Source: Mycobacterium avium subsp. avium (GTDB taxonomy: Bacteria; Actinomycetota; Actinomycetes; Mycobacteriales; Mycobacteriaceae). From it: a DNA stretch of 64,000 bases. Below, piece by piece: positions 38,839 to 47,617 of this stretch (positions are counted from its first letter, which is position 1; each line of letters starts with the position of its first letter). The DNA lies in assembly GCF_009741445.1 (NCBI RefSeq), contig NZ_CP046507.1:310001-374000 (forward strand). Reading direction: 5' to 3'. The notes under the pieces were generated by a model. The model was not told where the DNA came from. It made no database searches and saw only the letters and a program-made list of their open reading frames with translations. The position numbers and the translations under genes were made by a program.

Positions 38839-40221
38839 TTACCTACCCGGCGGCCGCAGCACCTTCATGGCCAGCCGCATGACGGGTTCGGGGATGCGAT
38901 CCTGCATTGACAGGGCGGCTTCGGCGGCCCGGGATCGCAGCGGGGTGCCGCGCCCGAACACCCGGTTCAGCGCTCCCCCGGACGGCTCGAGCACCACGTG
39001 CAGCGGCGGCGTTCCGACGGCGGCCCCCAGCGCGTTGGAGACGACCATCCGCTGGATCTCGCTGGTGCCTTCAAAGATGGTGTACAGCTTGGCATCCCGA
39101 TACCACTTCTCGACCGGATGATCGGTGATGTATCCCCACCCACCCAGGGTTTGGACGGCGCGCTCGGTGGCTTTGACCGCGACCTCGCTGGCGGCCATCT
39201 TCGACATCGACCCCTCTCCCCGCTCGAAGGGCACGTTGTTGGCCGCCATCCAGGACGCCCGCCAGGTGAGCAGTCGAGCCGCGTCGATCTGGGTGGCCAA
39301 TTCCGCCAACGGGAAGGCGATGCCCTGGTTGTCGATGATGGGCGCCCCGAACGCCTCACGCTCGGTGGCATAGCTGGTCGCGTATTCCAGTGCCGCCCGG
39401 GCGATCCCGATGGCCTGTGCGGCCACCATCGGCCGGGTTTGTTCGAAGGTGCCCAATGTCGCTGAGCCGGAACGCTTTCCACCCGCCACGACCTCTCGGG
39501 CTTTGGCCAGCTTGTGCTCGAGCTTCTCCTGTCCGCCCAGCAGATTGGCGGCCGGAACGCGCACACCCTCGAACAGCAATTCGGCGGTGTGGGAGGCGCG
39601 GCAGCCCAGCTTGTCGAGCTTGCGCACCATTTTGAGCCCCGGGGTGCCGCCGGGCACCACGAACAGCGCTTGACCGCGGTGGCCAAGCTCCTCGTCGACC
39701 ACCGCGTTGACCACGTGCACATTGGCGATGCCGCCGTTGCCGATCCACATCTTGTGGCCGTCGATGATCCAATCGTCGCCGTCGCGGCGAGCACGGGTGC
39801 GCAGGTTCCGCACGTCGCTGCCGCCCTCCGGCTCGGAGATGGCCAGGGCCGCCAGCTTGAGATCCCCTGGGGTGCCGAAACATTCGGGCGCCCACTCAAG
39901 CATCTGCTCCGGGGATGCCGCCTGGCCGATCGCCGACAGCGCCAGCGCCGGCATGACGATCGCCAAGCCGATCCCGGCGCAGCCCCAAAACAGCTCCTCC
40001 ATGAACATCGGCAGCGAGATGCCGGTCGGATCACCGATCAGATCGCGATAAAACAGCGGGCTGTAGAAGCCGCGCCGGGCCGCCTCCTCCAGCACCGGCC
40101 ACGGGAACTCCTGGCGCTGGTCGTACTCGAGGGCCACTGGGCGTATTACGGATTCGGCGAACTCGTGCGTACGCCGGGCCAGGTCGTGTTGCGCTGCCGT
40201 CGGGGTCAGGTCGAACGTCAT
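38839..40221 (-). CDS. Acyl-CoA dehydrogenase
   Basis: The 460-residue FAD enzyme of the acyl-CoA dehydrogenase superfamily catalyses alpha-beta dehydrogenation of an acyl-CoA. Visible motifs are ALAISEPEGGSDV (FAD/substrate loop) and the C-terminal YTIFEGTSEIQRMVVS, where the catalytic Glu of many family members lies. A C-terminal extension of about 60 residues exceeds the usual 380-400. Chain-length specificity cannot be told from sequence. It starts 93 bases downstream of whiB5. Confidence 0.88.
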   Translation of the reverse strand: MTFDLTPTAAQHDLARRTHEFAESVIRPVALEYDQRQEFPWPVLEEAARRGFYSPLFYRDLIGDPTGISLPMFMEELFWGCAGIGLAIVMPALALSAIGQAASPEQMLEWAPECFGTPGDLKLAALAISEPEGGSDVRNLRTRARRDGDDWIIDGHKMWIGNGGIANVHVVNAVVDEELGHRGQALFVVPGGTPGLKMVRKLDKLGCRASHTAELLFEGVRVPAANLLGGQEKLEHKLAKAREVVAGGKRSGSATLGTFEQTRPMVAAQAIGIARAALEYATSYATEREAFGAPIIDNQGIAFPLAELATQIDAARLLTWRASWMAANNVPFERGEGSMSKMAASEVAVKATERAVQTLGGWGYITDHPVEKWYRDAKLYTIFEGTSEIQRMVVSNALGAAVGTPPLHVVLEPSGGALNRVFGRGTPLRSRAAEAALSMQDRIPEPVMRLAMKVLRPPGR

Positions 40222-40314
40222 GGATGCGCCTCTAGGTCGACGGACTGGTCTTGCCGACCCGGACTACCCCGTTGACCCGGTCAGCAAACTGCGGCCCGGG
40301 ACTGCGGCGAAATG

Positions 40315-40731
40315 TCAGGCGGCCGAACGCGGCCCGACCTTGGCCAGCGGCAGATGCAGCACGACTGCGGGCGCGGCGACGGTCTCGTGTTCGTGCCGCG
40401 CCAGCAGCGCCGCATTCTCTGGCAGCTGCCGGGAGTTGATCTCGCCGGATGCGATGCGCCGCAGCACCTCATGGGCGTGTGCCAGCTGCTCACGCTTGCG
40501 GTACTGGCCACCCGGCAGCTTCACCCCGGCCCAGACGCCGTACTCCTCGCGATGCGCGACGGCGTGCTGGGCGCAGCGCCGCTGTTGGGCCAGCGGGCAC
40601 CGGCGCAGGCATTGGATGCGCGCCTCGGTGGCCGACCGCTCGTACGCGCGGGCCTTGGCCGCGCCGTCACCGCCGTCGTCGTCGGGGTAGCCGAACCAAA
40701 GTTCCGGGTTGGCTGCGCACGGGTGTCCCAT
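40315..40731 (-). CDS. whiB5: WhiB-family regulator WhiB5
   Basis: This 138-residue Wbl protein binds a [4Fe-4S] cluster through C5 and a downstream cysteine cluster (IQCLRRCPLAQQRRCAQHA). The cysteine spacing is longer than the usual C-x2-C-x5-C, as in Rv0022c. The EEYGVWAGVKLPGGQ turn is the Wbl signature. In M. tuberculosis WhiB5 has been reported to affect ESX-2 and ESX-4 genes and sigM. It is divergent from the XRE regulator, with repeats in the shared promoter region. Confidence 0.92.
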   Translation of the reverse strand: MGHPCAANPELWFGYPDDDGGDGAAKARAYERSATEARIQCLRRCPLAQQRRCAQHAVAHREEYGVWAGVKLPGGQYRKREQLAHAHEVLRRIASGEINSRQLPENAALLARHEHETVAAPAVVLHLPLAKVGPRSAA

Positions 40732-40762
40732 GTCGGTCTCCTTGTCGAGCGTGAAACGTAGG

Positions 40763-40776
40763 CAAAAGCGTATAAC
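40763..40776. promoter_or_regulatory. Upstream repeat in the whiB5/XRE promoter region
   Basis: CAAAAGCGTATAAC is a near copy of CAAAAACGTATACAC at 40807-40821. The two lie 44 bases apart between divergent regulator genes, in AT-rich DNA, and are candidate binding sites for one of these regulators. Confidence 0.45.
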
Positions 40777-40806
40777 CCGAACGGCAGCAGCGCAAGAGAA
40801 ACGTGA

Positions 40807-40821
40807 CAAAAACGTATACAC
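40807..40821. promoter_or_regulatory. Second repeat in the whiB5/XRE promoter region
   Basis: CAAAAACGTATACAC contains the palindromic core GTATAC and repeats the motif at 40763-40776. It lies 52 bases before the GTG start of the XRE gene. Confidence 0.45.
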
Positions 40822-40873
40822 AGAGGTTCGGGACCTCAGCTGTGTAATATCCGGCCTATGGCCGGAGCGTGCG

Positions 40874-41662
40874 GTGAGCCGTGAATCGGCCGGCGCAGCG
40901 ATCCGCGCGTTGAGAGAATCGCGGGATTGGTCGCTGGCCGACCTTGCCGCCGCGACCGGTGTCAGCATCATGGGTCTGAGCTACCTGGAGCGCGGCGCCC
41001 GTAAACCCCACAAAAGCACAGTTCAAAAGATCGAAAACGGGCTCGGGCTGCCGCCGGGCACGTATTCGCGGCTGTTGGTGGCCGCCGACCCGGAGGCCGA
41101 GCTGGCCCGCCTGATGGCCGCTCAGCCGGCGGCCGAGATGCCGGCGCGGCGCACCGGACCGGTGGTGGTCGATCGTCACAGTGACACCGAAGTGCTGGAG
41201 GGCTACGCCGAAGCGCAGCTGGATGCCCTCAAATCGGTCATCGATCGATTGCCGGCGACAACATCAAACGAATATGAGACGTATATTCTGTCTGTGATCG
41301 CTCAGTGCGTGAAGGCGGAGCTGCTCGCCGCCAGCTCATGGCGGGTGGCGGTGAACGCCGGCACCGACTCGACCGGGCGGCTGATGGAACACCTGCAGGC
41401 CCTGGAGGCGACGCGGGTGGCCCTGTTGAAGCGGATGCCCACCAGCCTCAGCGCGCGCTTCGACCGGGCCTGCGCCCAGTCGTCACTGCCGGAGACCATC
41501 ATCGCCGCACTGGTCGGGGTGGATGTCGACGAGATGTGGGACATCCGGAACCGGGGGGTCATCTCGCCGAGCGCCCTCCCCCGGGTGCGTGCCTTCACCG
41601 ACGCGGTCGAGTCGGCGAGCCGGAATGGGGCGAGCCAGGGCGACGACGAGGAGGGGTCGTGA
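40874..41662 (+). CDS. XRE-family transcriptional regulator (Rv0023-like)
   Basis: The 262-residue protein has an N-terminal Cro/CI helix-turn-helix (AAIRALRESRDWSLADLAAA...MGLSYLERGARKPHKSTV, about 5-48). A long helical C-terminal region ends in a second HTH-like block (LVGVDVDEMWDIRNRGVI). It matches Rv0023. The GTG at 40874 (VSRESAGAA) is in frame; the nearby ATG at 40858 is not. It begins a co-directional run to the Rv0030-like gene and overlaps the next start as GTGA. Confidence 0.88.
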   Translation: MSRESAGAAIRALRESRDWSLADLAAATGVSIMGLSYLERGARKPHKSTVQKIENGLGLPPGTYSRLLVAADPEAELARLMAAQPAAEMPARRTGPVVVDRHSDTEVLEGYAEAQLDALKSVIDRLPATTSNEYETYILSVIAQCVKAELLAASSWRVAVNAGTDSTGRLMEHLQALEATRVALLKRMPTSLSARFDRACAQSSLPETIIAALVGVDVDEMWDIRNRGVISPSALPRVRAFTDAVESASRNGASQGDDEEGS

Positions 41663-42486
41663 GCCACAGCGAACTCGAGGCGTTGAACCGTGCTCATCAA
41701 CTTTTCGCCGGCGGCACGCGGCCCGCATCCCTGGACACCGGAAGTGGGCACTACCGCGACCTGTTGGGGCGAGCGGCCCGGCTGAACGACGGATTCGCGC
41801 ACGGCGGCTACCGGCTGGCGGTGCAGCACAGCCGGCAGCGCCTGGCGTCGACGTCGGACACGGACGCCGCGGTGACCGACCTGCTGGCCGGCGCGCACCG
41901 AGATCGGGCGCAGGCTCGCGAGCTGACCGGCGCCGTGCTCGATGCCGGCCGCGCCGATGCCGCCGCGATCCCGACGACGCCGTTGGCTCAGCGCGAGGCG
42001 ATGCGGCGCCGGGTGATGCGGCTGCGGACCCAACATGCCCACGTGGTGTCGGCGGCAGCGCGAGCCCGACACCACCGTGCCCGGCTGCTGGCCCTGCGGT
42101 ACCGGCTGCGGCACGGTGTCGGGATGGCCGGCCTGCGCGGGCCGGGCAGCGACCGCGCGGCGCTCGCGGTGCGGGCCGCGTTGTCACGGCTCGGCCGCCC
42201 ATACGTGTGGGGGGCCACCGGTCCCGACCAGTTCGACTGCTCCGGCCTGGTGCAGTGGAGCTACGCGCAGGCCGGAATTCATTTGGACCGCACCACCTAT
42301 CAACAGATCAACGAGGGCATCCCGGTGCCGCGGTCGCAGGTGCGGCCGGGTGATCTGGTGTTTCCCCACGCCGGCCACGTGCAGCTCGCGATCGGCAACA
42401 ACCTCGTCGTCGAGGCGCCCTACTCGGGCGCCTCGGTGCGAATCAGCCGGCTGGGCAACAACGTTGCGATACGCCGACCGATATGA
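41659..42486 (+). CDS. NlpC/P60-family cell-wall hydrolase (Rv0024-like)
   Basis: The 275-residue protein has a helical N-terminal half and a C-terminal NlpC/P60 domain. The catalytic Cys is in DQFDCSGLVQWSY, His in FPHAGHVQLAIG and a polar third position in VVEAPYSG. Such enzymes cut peptidoglycan stem peptides between D-Glu and mDAP. No classical signal peptide is seen, so export by another route, possibly type VII, is conceivable. It matches Rv0024 and is translationally coupled to the XRE regulator. Confidence 0.88.
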   Translation: MSHSELEALNRAHQLFAGGTRPASLDTGSGHYRDLLGRAARLNDGFAHGGYRLAVQHSRQRLASTSDTDAAVTDLLAGAHRDRAQARELTGAVLDAGRADAAAIPTTPLAQREAMRRRVMRLRTQHAHVVSAAARARHHRARLLALRYRLRHGVGMAGLRGPGSDRAALAVRAALSRLGRPYVWGATGPDQFDCSGLVQWSYAQAGIHLDRTTYQQINEGIPVPRSQVRPGDLVFPHAGHVQLAIGNNLVVEAPYSGASVRISRLGNNVAIRRPI

Positions 42487-42534
42487 CCTGCCAACATCGC
42501 CCGGCCCAGCGGGCACGACGAAAAGGGTGAGCCG

Positions 42535-42897
42535 ATGCCGGAACAACCCGGATTCTCGTTAGAGGCCGTCGAGGCGCGGCGATCGGCGCTGGCCGATCAG
42601 CACGGCGCGGCGTCGGAAGCCGACCGTGTGCTCGCCGAGGTGCTCGCCAGTGCTCACGCGGCGGCGCAGGAGAGCGCCCGGCGGCTGGACGCCATCGCCG
42701 AGCAGATCGACCGCGCCGTGGCGCATCAAGCGGATCTGGCCGTCGATACGCCGCTGGGCGCGCGGGAGTTCCACAAGTTTCTGCTCGCCAAGCAGCACGA
42801 GATCGCGTCGGTGGTCACCGAGGCCCAGGAACTCAGCCGGGCGAAAAGGGTTGTGTTGGAGAATCTTCGGGCGCAGTACAGCGCCGGCAACAGGTGA
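42535..42897 (+). CDS. DUF4226 protein (Rv0025-like)
   Basis: The 120-residue helical protein has the same length as Rv0025. The block [20 protein letters not shown] recurs in the next gene as DTPAGARDFQRFLIGKLRDI, so the two share a DUF4226 module. AAAAGGGTGAG precedes the ATG. No signal peptide is present. Its position between a P60 hydrolase and other small mycobacterial proteins suggests a secretion-associated module, but the function is unknown. Confidence 0.85.
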   Translation: MPEQPGFSLEAVEARRSALADQHGAASEADRVLAEVLASAHAAAQESARRLDAIAEQIDRAVAHQADLAVDTPLGAREFHKFLLAKQHEIASVVTEAQELSRAKRVVLENLRAQYSAGNR

Positions 42898-43012
42898 GCA
42901 AAATTAGTCCACACCGTGGGAGCGCAGTGAATTGTCGGCAGCAACACTCCTGAGTACTGTCGCCGGGCATGGAGGGGTCGCGTCAGGGGCTGCAGCGCTT
43001 CCGGGCGGGCTG

Positions 43013-44464
43013 ATGTCGGCCTACGACGACCTGTTGGCCGCGGTCAAGGACGTCCGGGACCGCACCGGCGACCCGAACGCGTGGCAAACGGGATTGGCGC
43101 CGGCCGAAGTGTCGGCGGTGATCACCCCGAGCACACGCCCCGAACAGCTGCAGGCCATCCTGGCCAAGATCCGCCGGCAGCACGCGGAGCTGTTCGGGGC
43201 CGCACCGACGGGCGTCGCACGCCCACCCGCCGATGCCGGGCCTGCTCCGGACCGGGAGTCGGGCGCGGCGGCCGATGCCATCGCCAGCGCGGAAGCCGCT
43301 CTGGCACAGCAGAATTCAGTGAGCTCGCAGCTGGACATGCAAGTGGTGACGGCCATCCTCAACGCACACCTGAAGGCGGTTGACGGCAGAGAAGCGCTCA
43401 CCAAGTTGCAGCAGGAAACCGAGGCGGCCGTCCGGACCAGGTCGGACCTGGACACCCCGGCGGGAGCGCGCGATTTCCAACGGTTCCTCATCGGCAAGCT
43501 GCGAGATATCCGGGCGGTGGTGCTGAACGCCAGCCTAGACGACACCTCGAAGTCGGCGCTGATGGCCGCGTGGACCTCGCTGTACGACGCGGCCAAGAAT
43601 GATCGACCCGGCGATCACGCGTCGTCTGCCGGCGCCGCTGCCGATGCTGCCGCGGCGGGCACGAGTGATCAGCCGGACGAGGACCTCGACGACGAGTGGG
43701 ATCCGCTGCTGGATTCGCTGTTGGCCGACGACGACGGATCGCCGATCGATCCCGCGGCCGCCCTGGATCCATTGGGCGGCAACACCATTCCACCGGCACC
43801 ACCGCCTGCGATGGCGCCCGCGTTGCCCAGTTTCGGCGGTGGCTCGCTTCCGGGGCTCGGCGCGACACCGGCATCCATGTCGGGCTGGGAGACGCCCGGC
43901 GGGCTTCCGCTTTCGGGGCTGCAGGCCGGCGACGCCAGCGATCCGGCGCTGCAGGACCTGGCCGACGAAGACCTACCGGAAGACCAAGGCCAGCAACACG
44001 ATTCGCCCGCCGACGGTTCGACAGAACAGGCCGACGACGAGAACGCGTCAGCCGACGAGCCGCCGGCCGGGCCGACATCGGTGACGCTGCCCGACGGCGA
44101 AACGGTGACCGCGGCCAGCCCACAGCTGGCGGCGGCGATCAAGGCCGCCGTCGCCGGAACCCCGATCGCGGAAGCCTTCCAACAACAGGGAATGACCCTC
44201 CCCGCACCCGGGACGGCGGTGGCCAACCCCGTCGACGTTGTGCGGGTGAGTCCCGGCGACATCGGCATGTTCACCGATCGCCACGCCCTGGCGCTCGGCC
44301 CCGGCAAAGCGCTTCTGGACGGGCAAATTCAACACATCGCCACCGTGAGCGGGCCGAGCTTCCTAGGCTGGGAGCACCCGCCGGCGGCGGCCGCGAGCGT
44401 GACCGCGCCGGCTAAGCCCGACCCACCGACACCGACCCGGCCGGCGAGCTCGTCGACCACCTGA
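43013..44464 (+). CDS. DUF4226-containing protein with acidic low-complexity region (Rv0026-like)
   Basis: The 483-residue protein has an N-terminal helical DUF4226 module (about 85-190). A long Asp/Pro/Ala-rich, probably disordered region follows (about 195-360), and a small C-terminal domain begins VTLPDGETVTAASPQLAAAI. It corresponds to Rv0026. The ATG at 43013 (MSAYDDLLAAV) is preferred over an upstream TTG. It contains no enzyme motif I can identify. Confidence 0.8.
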   Translation: MSAYDDLLAAVKDVRDRTGDPNAWQTGLAPAEVSAVITPSTRPEQLQAILAKIRRQHAELFGAAPTGVARPPADAGPAPDRESGAAADAIASAEAALAQQNSVSSQLDMQVVTAILNAHLKAVDGREALTKLQQETEAAVRTRSDLDTPAGARDFQRFLIGKLRDIRAVVLNASLDDTSKSALMAAWTSLYDAAKNDRPGDHASSAGAAADAAAAGTSDQPDEDLDDEWDPLLDSLLADDDGSPIDPAAALDPLGGNTIPPAPPPAMAPALPSFGGGSLPGLGATPASMSGWETPGGLPLSGLQAGDASDPALQDLADEDLPEDQGQQHDSPADGSTEQADDENASADEPPAGPTSVTLPDGETVTAASPQLAAAIKAAVAGTPIAEAFQQQGMTLPAPGTAVANPVDVVRVSPGDIGMFTDRHALALGPGKALLDGQIQHIATVSGPSFLGWEHPPAAAASVTAPAKPDPPTPTRPASSSTT

Positions 44465-44514
44465 GAAAAATGAACTCGCCGGCAGGACCGGCGGTCCTCA
44501 ACAGGAGACAGCGG

Positions 44515-44832
44515 ATGGCAGATTCGATCCATGTAGTGCCCGCGCACCTGCGTCAGGCCGCTGCGCATCACCAAGACACCTCGGAGTACCTGCGCACCGT
44601 CCCGTCGTCGCACGCCGCGATCCAGGAGAGCCTGGATTCGCTCGGGCCGATTTTTAGTGAACTGCGCGACGCCGGCCGCGAACTTCTCGAGCTGCGGCGC
44701 CAGTGTTACGAGCAGCAAGCTGCTGACCACGCCGACCTGGCCGACCAACTGACGGTTTCGGCTGCGATGTGGGAGCAGCACGAGCAGGAGGCGGCAGACA
44801 AGTTCGGCAGCATCGTCGACCGCGGTCGATGA
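44515..44832 (+). CDS. Small helical EspC/WXG100-like protein (Rv0027-like)
   Basis: The 105-residue protein, the same length as Rv0027, starts MADSIHVVPAHLRQAAAHHQ and has two long helices resembling type VII secretion targets of the EspC kind. AGGAGA precedes the ATG at 44515; an in-frame ATG at 44470 lacks support. It overlaps the next gene as ATGA. Secretion is inferred, not shown. Confidence 0.82.
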   Translation: MADSIHVVPAHLRQAAAHHQDTSEYLRTVPSSHAAIQESLDSLGPIFSELRDAGRELLELRRQCYEQQAADHADLADQLTVSAAMWEQHEQEAADKFGSIVDRGR

Positions 44833-45140
44833 CGGACGCGAATCCCGCTTTCGACACTGTTCACCCGAGCGGACACATCCTGGTCCGCTCGTGCCGCGGC
44901 GGCTACATGCACAGCGTCGCGCTGAGCGAAGAGGCGATGGAAACCGACGCCGAGACGCTGGCACAAGGCATTCTGCTGACCGCCGACGTGTCCTGTCTCA
45001 AGGCATTGCTGGAAATCCGCGACGAGATCGTCGCCGCCGGGCACACACCGTCGGCGGAAGTTCCGACCCCGCGTGACCTCGATGCGGCCATCGAAAAGTT
45101 GCTGGCGCACAAGTTGCGCCGCCGCACGCACGCCAAGTAG
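44829..45140 (+). CDS. Conserved mycobacterial protein (Rv0028-like)
   Basis: The 103-residue protein of unknown function starts MTDANPAFDTVHPSGHILVR and ends in a basic tail (HKLRRRTHAK). It contains a DAETLAQGILLTADVSCLKAL helix. It overlaps the end of the preceding gene by four bases and corresponds to Rv0028. There are no membrane segments and no catalytic motif. Confidence 0.82.
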   Translation: MTDANPAFDTVHPSGHILVRSCRGGYMHSVALSEEAMETDAETLAQGILLTADVSCLKALLEIRDEIVAAGHTPSAEVPTPRDLDAAIEKLLAHKLRRRTHAK

Positions 45141-45173
45141 ACGGCTCGGACCGGTCTCAGCCGAGGTGTTCGG

Positions 45174-45317
45174 TTAGCGCAGCCACGGCTTGGCCGCGCT
45201 GGGATCGGGAGCGATACCGGTCGGCGGCTCTACCGGATTGGGGCCGAACAACTCTCGCGCTCGGGCGAGCAACGTGCGCACCTCGTCGAGTTGCTGCTGC
45301 AGTGCAGAATCAGCCAT
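45174..45317 (-). CDS. Small 47-residue open frame opposite the Rv0028-Rv0029 gap
   Basis: The frame runs from ATG 45317 to TAA 45174 and encodes an N-terminal helix (SALQQQLDEVRTLLARAREL), then a proline-rich tail (GPNPVEPPTGIAPDPSAAKP) ending in WLR. It fills most of an otherwise empty 259-base gap. Codon third positions are GC-rich, and a weak GTGGGG lies upstream. The ordered helix plus proline-rich tail looks like a real small protein rather than chance, but no homologue is recognised. Confidence 0.5.
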   Translation of the reverse strand: MADSALQQQLDEVRTLLARARELFGPNPVEPPTGIAPDPSAAKPWLR

Positions 45318-45399
45318 GTCCCCACGCTACCCAGGCCTTGACGGCCGCACAATTCACTGACTGCACAACTCGCCGGGCGGCTGCCGCTAGGCTTAGCCG

Positions 45400-47046
45400 G
45401 TGGCGATCTTCGGTCGGATGACGGCGCGTCAGCGCCTCCGGAGAGCTACCCGGGAATCACTGTCGATTCCGGCCTTCAGCTCTCCCGTCGACTGCACCCC
45501 GTGGGTGACAGGCGGGCTGTGGCCTGCCGAATTGTCCACGGTCACGCCCGAAACCGCCACGCTCGCAGAGTATCTCAAGGCCGACCTGCAGCGAATTGCC
45601 GACGGCGCCAACGATGAATTGCGCAAGCTCAAGCGCGCGGGTATGACCGACACCGCCCGGCAGGCTGCCGAGGCGCGAGTCATCGAGCAGGCCCGCACGC
45701 GTGCGGTGCGACGGGTCGAATCGACGATCCGCTACCTGCATGCGGTGCAAAGCGGCGCCCGGCCGCCGGCTCCGCCGCCGACCCTCGATGCTCCCGGCGC
45801 GGACTTGGAAAGGACGCAGGTGCTGCCCGCGGTCGGCGACGCCGAGCACACCGCCGGCCCGCCAGCGCAGCAGACGCCCGAAGCGCGCCCGCGACCGACC
45901 CGGCGGCGGGCGGCCGAGGACGAGCCGGCGCAACTCGAGGAGACCCGGGTGCTTCCGGCCATTCGCGACGACGCGGCGGCCGCGGACGCTTCGGTCCCGG
46001 AGACGCCGGCCTCGGAAACACCTGTCCCGGAGGCGCCGGCCGCCGAAGCACCTGTCCCGGAGGCGCCGGCCCCGGAAGCGCCGGCCGCCGAAGTCCCGGA
46101 GCCGCTCGGCGAACCCACCACCCGCGGTCGTCACCACGCGCCGGTGCCCGAACCGGTCGCCGAGCGCGTCGAACCGGACATCGCCGCACCCGCCGAGGCG
46201 GCCGACCTGGAGCAGACCCAGGTCATCCCGGTCGTCAGGCGAGACGAGCCGGTCCCCGAGCCGCCGGTCGTTGCCCCACCGGAGCCGGCCGAGGAGCCCG
46301 CGGACAGCGGCCGGCACCACGCGCCGGCGGACGGCGACGAGCCGGCGACCGAAGGCCGGCCCGCCGTCGCCGACACCGATACCGCCCAGCCCCGCGTCGA
46401 AAAGCCCGCGGCCACAACGGCATTCGACAACAACCGCTTGAACCGGCTGCTGGAATTCGTGGTCCGGCAAGAGCCGCGGCTGAATTGGGCGATCGGCGAT
46501 CGCGCCGACGGGACGACGATCCTGGTGACCGATCTCGCCCACGGATGGATACCGTCGGGCATCGCCCTGCCGGCGGGCGTGCGGTTGCTGGAACCCGAGC
46601 GGCGCAGCGGCGACGTGGTCGCGCTGATCGGCGAGACGGTACGCCGCGTCACCTACACACCCGGTGATACGCTGCGCCGCTCGGCGGACTTCGCCGCCAC
46701 GCAATCGTCGTCGCAGCCGCGTGAACTGCCCCCCATCGACGACTTGGCGACAGCGATCAGCCGGGCCATCCGCGGGCGCGCCGACCTGCCCAAGATCGTG
46801 CCGCGGCTGGCCGACGCGGCGGCCGCGGGCGCGGTCATCGTCGACCAGGAGGTCGACGTCTTGCGGGTGCACCTGGACACGGCCCGCTATCAGCTGCTGG
46901 TGCAGTATCCGAACGTCAACCCGGCGCTGCTGCTCAAGTGCCTGTTGATGGCCGCCACCGAAGGCATCGCCAGCGGCGACCCGGTGTCCGCGAACTACCA
47001 CCTGGCCTGGTACCGCACTCTGGCCGCGCCGGCCTCCGGTGGTTGA
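45400..47046 (+). CDS. Large conserved protein with Pro/Glu/Ala-rich middle (Rv0029-like)
   Basis: The 548-residue protein has an N-terminal helical domain (about 1-125). A repetitive acidic low-complexity region follows (about 130-340, with repeats of P-E-A-P-A-A-E and three L-E-x-T-Q/R-V-[LI]-P motifs). The folded C-terminal domain starts NNRLNRLLEFVVRQEPRLNW. It is longer than Rv0029 because of the repetitive middle. GTG 45400 is the start. The function is unknown; the last block recalls proteins encoded near type VII clusters. Confidence 0.78.
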   Translation: MAIFGRMTARQRLRRATRESLSIPAFSSPVDCTPWVTGGLWPAELSTVTPETATLAEYLKADLQRIADGANDELRKLKRAGMTDTARQAAEARVIEQARTRAVRRVESTIRYLHAVQSGARPPAPPPTLDAPGADLERTQVLPAVGDAEHTAGPPAQQTPEARPRPTRRRAAEDEPAQLEETRVLPAIRDDAAAADASVPETPASETPVPEAPAAEAPVPEAPAPEAPAAEVPEPLGEPTTRGRHHAPVPEPVAERVEPDIAAPAEAADLEQTQVIPVVRRDEPVPEPPVVAPPEPAEEPADSGRHHAPADGDEPATEGRPAVADTDTAQPRVEKPAATTAFDNNRLNRLLEFVVRQEPRLNWAIGDRADGTTILVTDLAHGWIPSGIALPAGVRLLEPERRSGDVVALIGETVRRVTYTPGDTLRRSADFAATQSSSQPRELPPIDDLATAISRAIRGRADLPKIVPRLADAAAAGAVIVDQEVDVLRVHLDTARYQLLVQYPNVNPALLLKCLLMAATEGIASGDPVSANYHLAWYRTLAAPASGG

Positions 47047-47103
47047 GCCGGCAACCCGTCGTATGAATTGACGCTGGTCGGAGGGCTCGACGATACTGGG
47101 CAG

Positions 47104-47421
47104 GTGTCGGATTCGGGCAGTCGCGCGAATCTCAGCGACAAGGATCTCGTCGAATCGGTTCTTCGCGAACTGAGCGAGGCGGCCGACAAGTGGGAAGCCC
47201 TGGTGGCGCAGGCCGAGGCCGTCACCTACAGCGTCGACCTGGGCGACATCTACGCCGTGGCCAATTCCGACGGCCGGCTGCTGAAGCTGACCCTGCATCC
47301 CGGGGTGATGACCGGGTACGGCCACGGCGAGTTGGCCGACCGGCTCAACCTCGCGATCACCGCGCTGCGCGAGGAGGCGGAGGCCGAGAACCGGGCGAGT
47401 TACGGCGGTCCCCTGCACTGA
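47104..47421 (+). CDS. YbaB/EbfC-like small protein (Rv0030-like)
   Basis: The 105-residue protein has a helix-strand-helix pattern reminiscent of YbaB/EbfC nucleoid-associated proteins (VTYSVDLGDIYAVANSDGRL, then a final amphipathic helix). It corresponds to Rv0030. The GTG at 47104 is chosen by analogy. It is the last gene of the co-directional Rv0023-Rv0030 run, and the tandem repeat follows 16 bases after its stop. Confidence 0.75.
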   Translation: MSDSGSRANLSDKDLVESVLRELSEAADKWEALVAQAEAVTYSVDLGDIYAVANSDGRLLKLTLHPGVMTGYGHGELADRLNLAITALREEAEAENRASYGGPLH

Positions 47422-47437
47422 CGCGCCGCCACGGCTT

Positions 47438-47577
47438 TGCGCGTTTTACGCGCTCATCGCCCGGGGCATGGTCTGCTGGCCCCGGCTCTCTTCGCGCGTT
47501 TCACGCGCTCATCGCCCGGGGCTGAGGTTGTTGGCCCCGGCTCTCTTCGCGCGTTTCACGCGCTCATCGCCCGGGGC
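47438..47577. repeat. 55-bp tandem repeat, about 2.6 copies (VNTR/MIRU-like)
   Basis: The segment GCTCATCGCCCGGGG recurs at 47452, 47507 and 47562, an exact 55-bp period, with CGCGCGTTTCACGC before it and GGCCCCGGCTCTCTT between copies. The third copy contains the ancestral stop and final codons of the Rv0036c-like gene. The structure is like mycobacterial interspersed repetitive units used for strain typing. Confidence 0.85.
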
Positions 47578-47617
47578 CGGGCGGGCCGGCGAAGGCCTGC
47601 GCGATCTCCAGCCAGCG

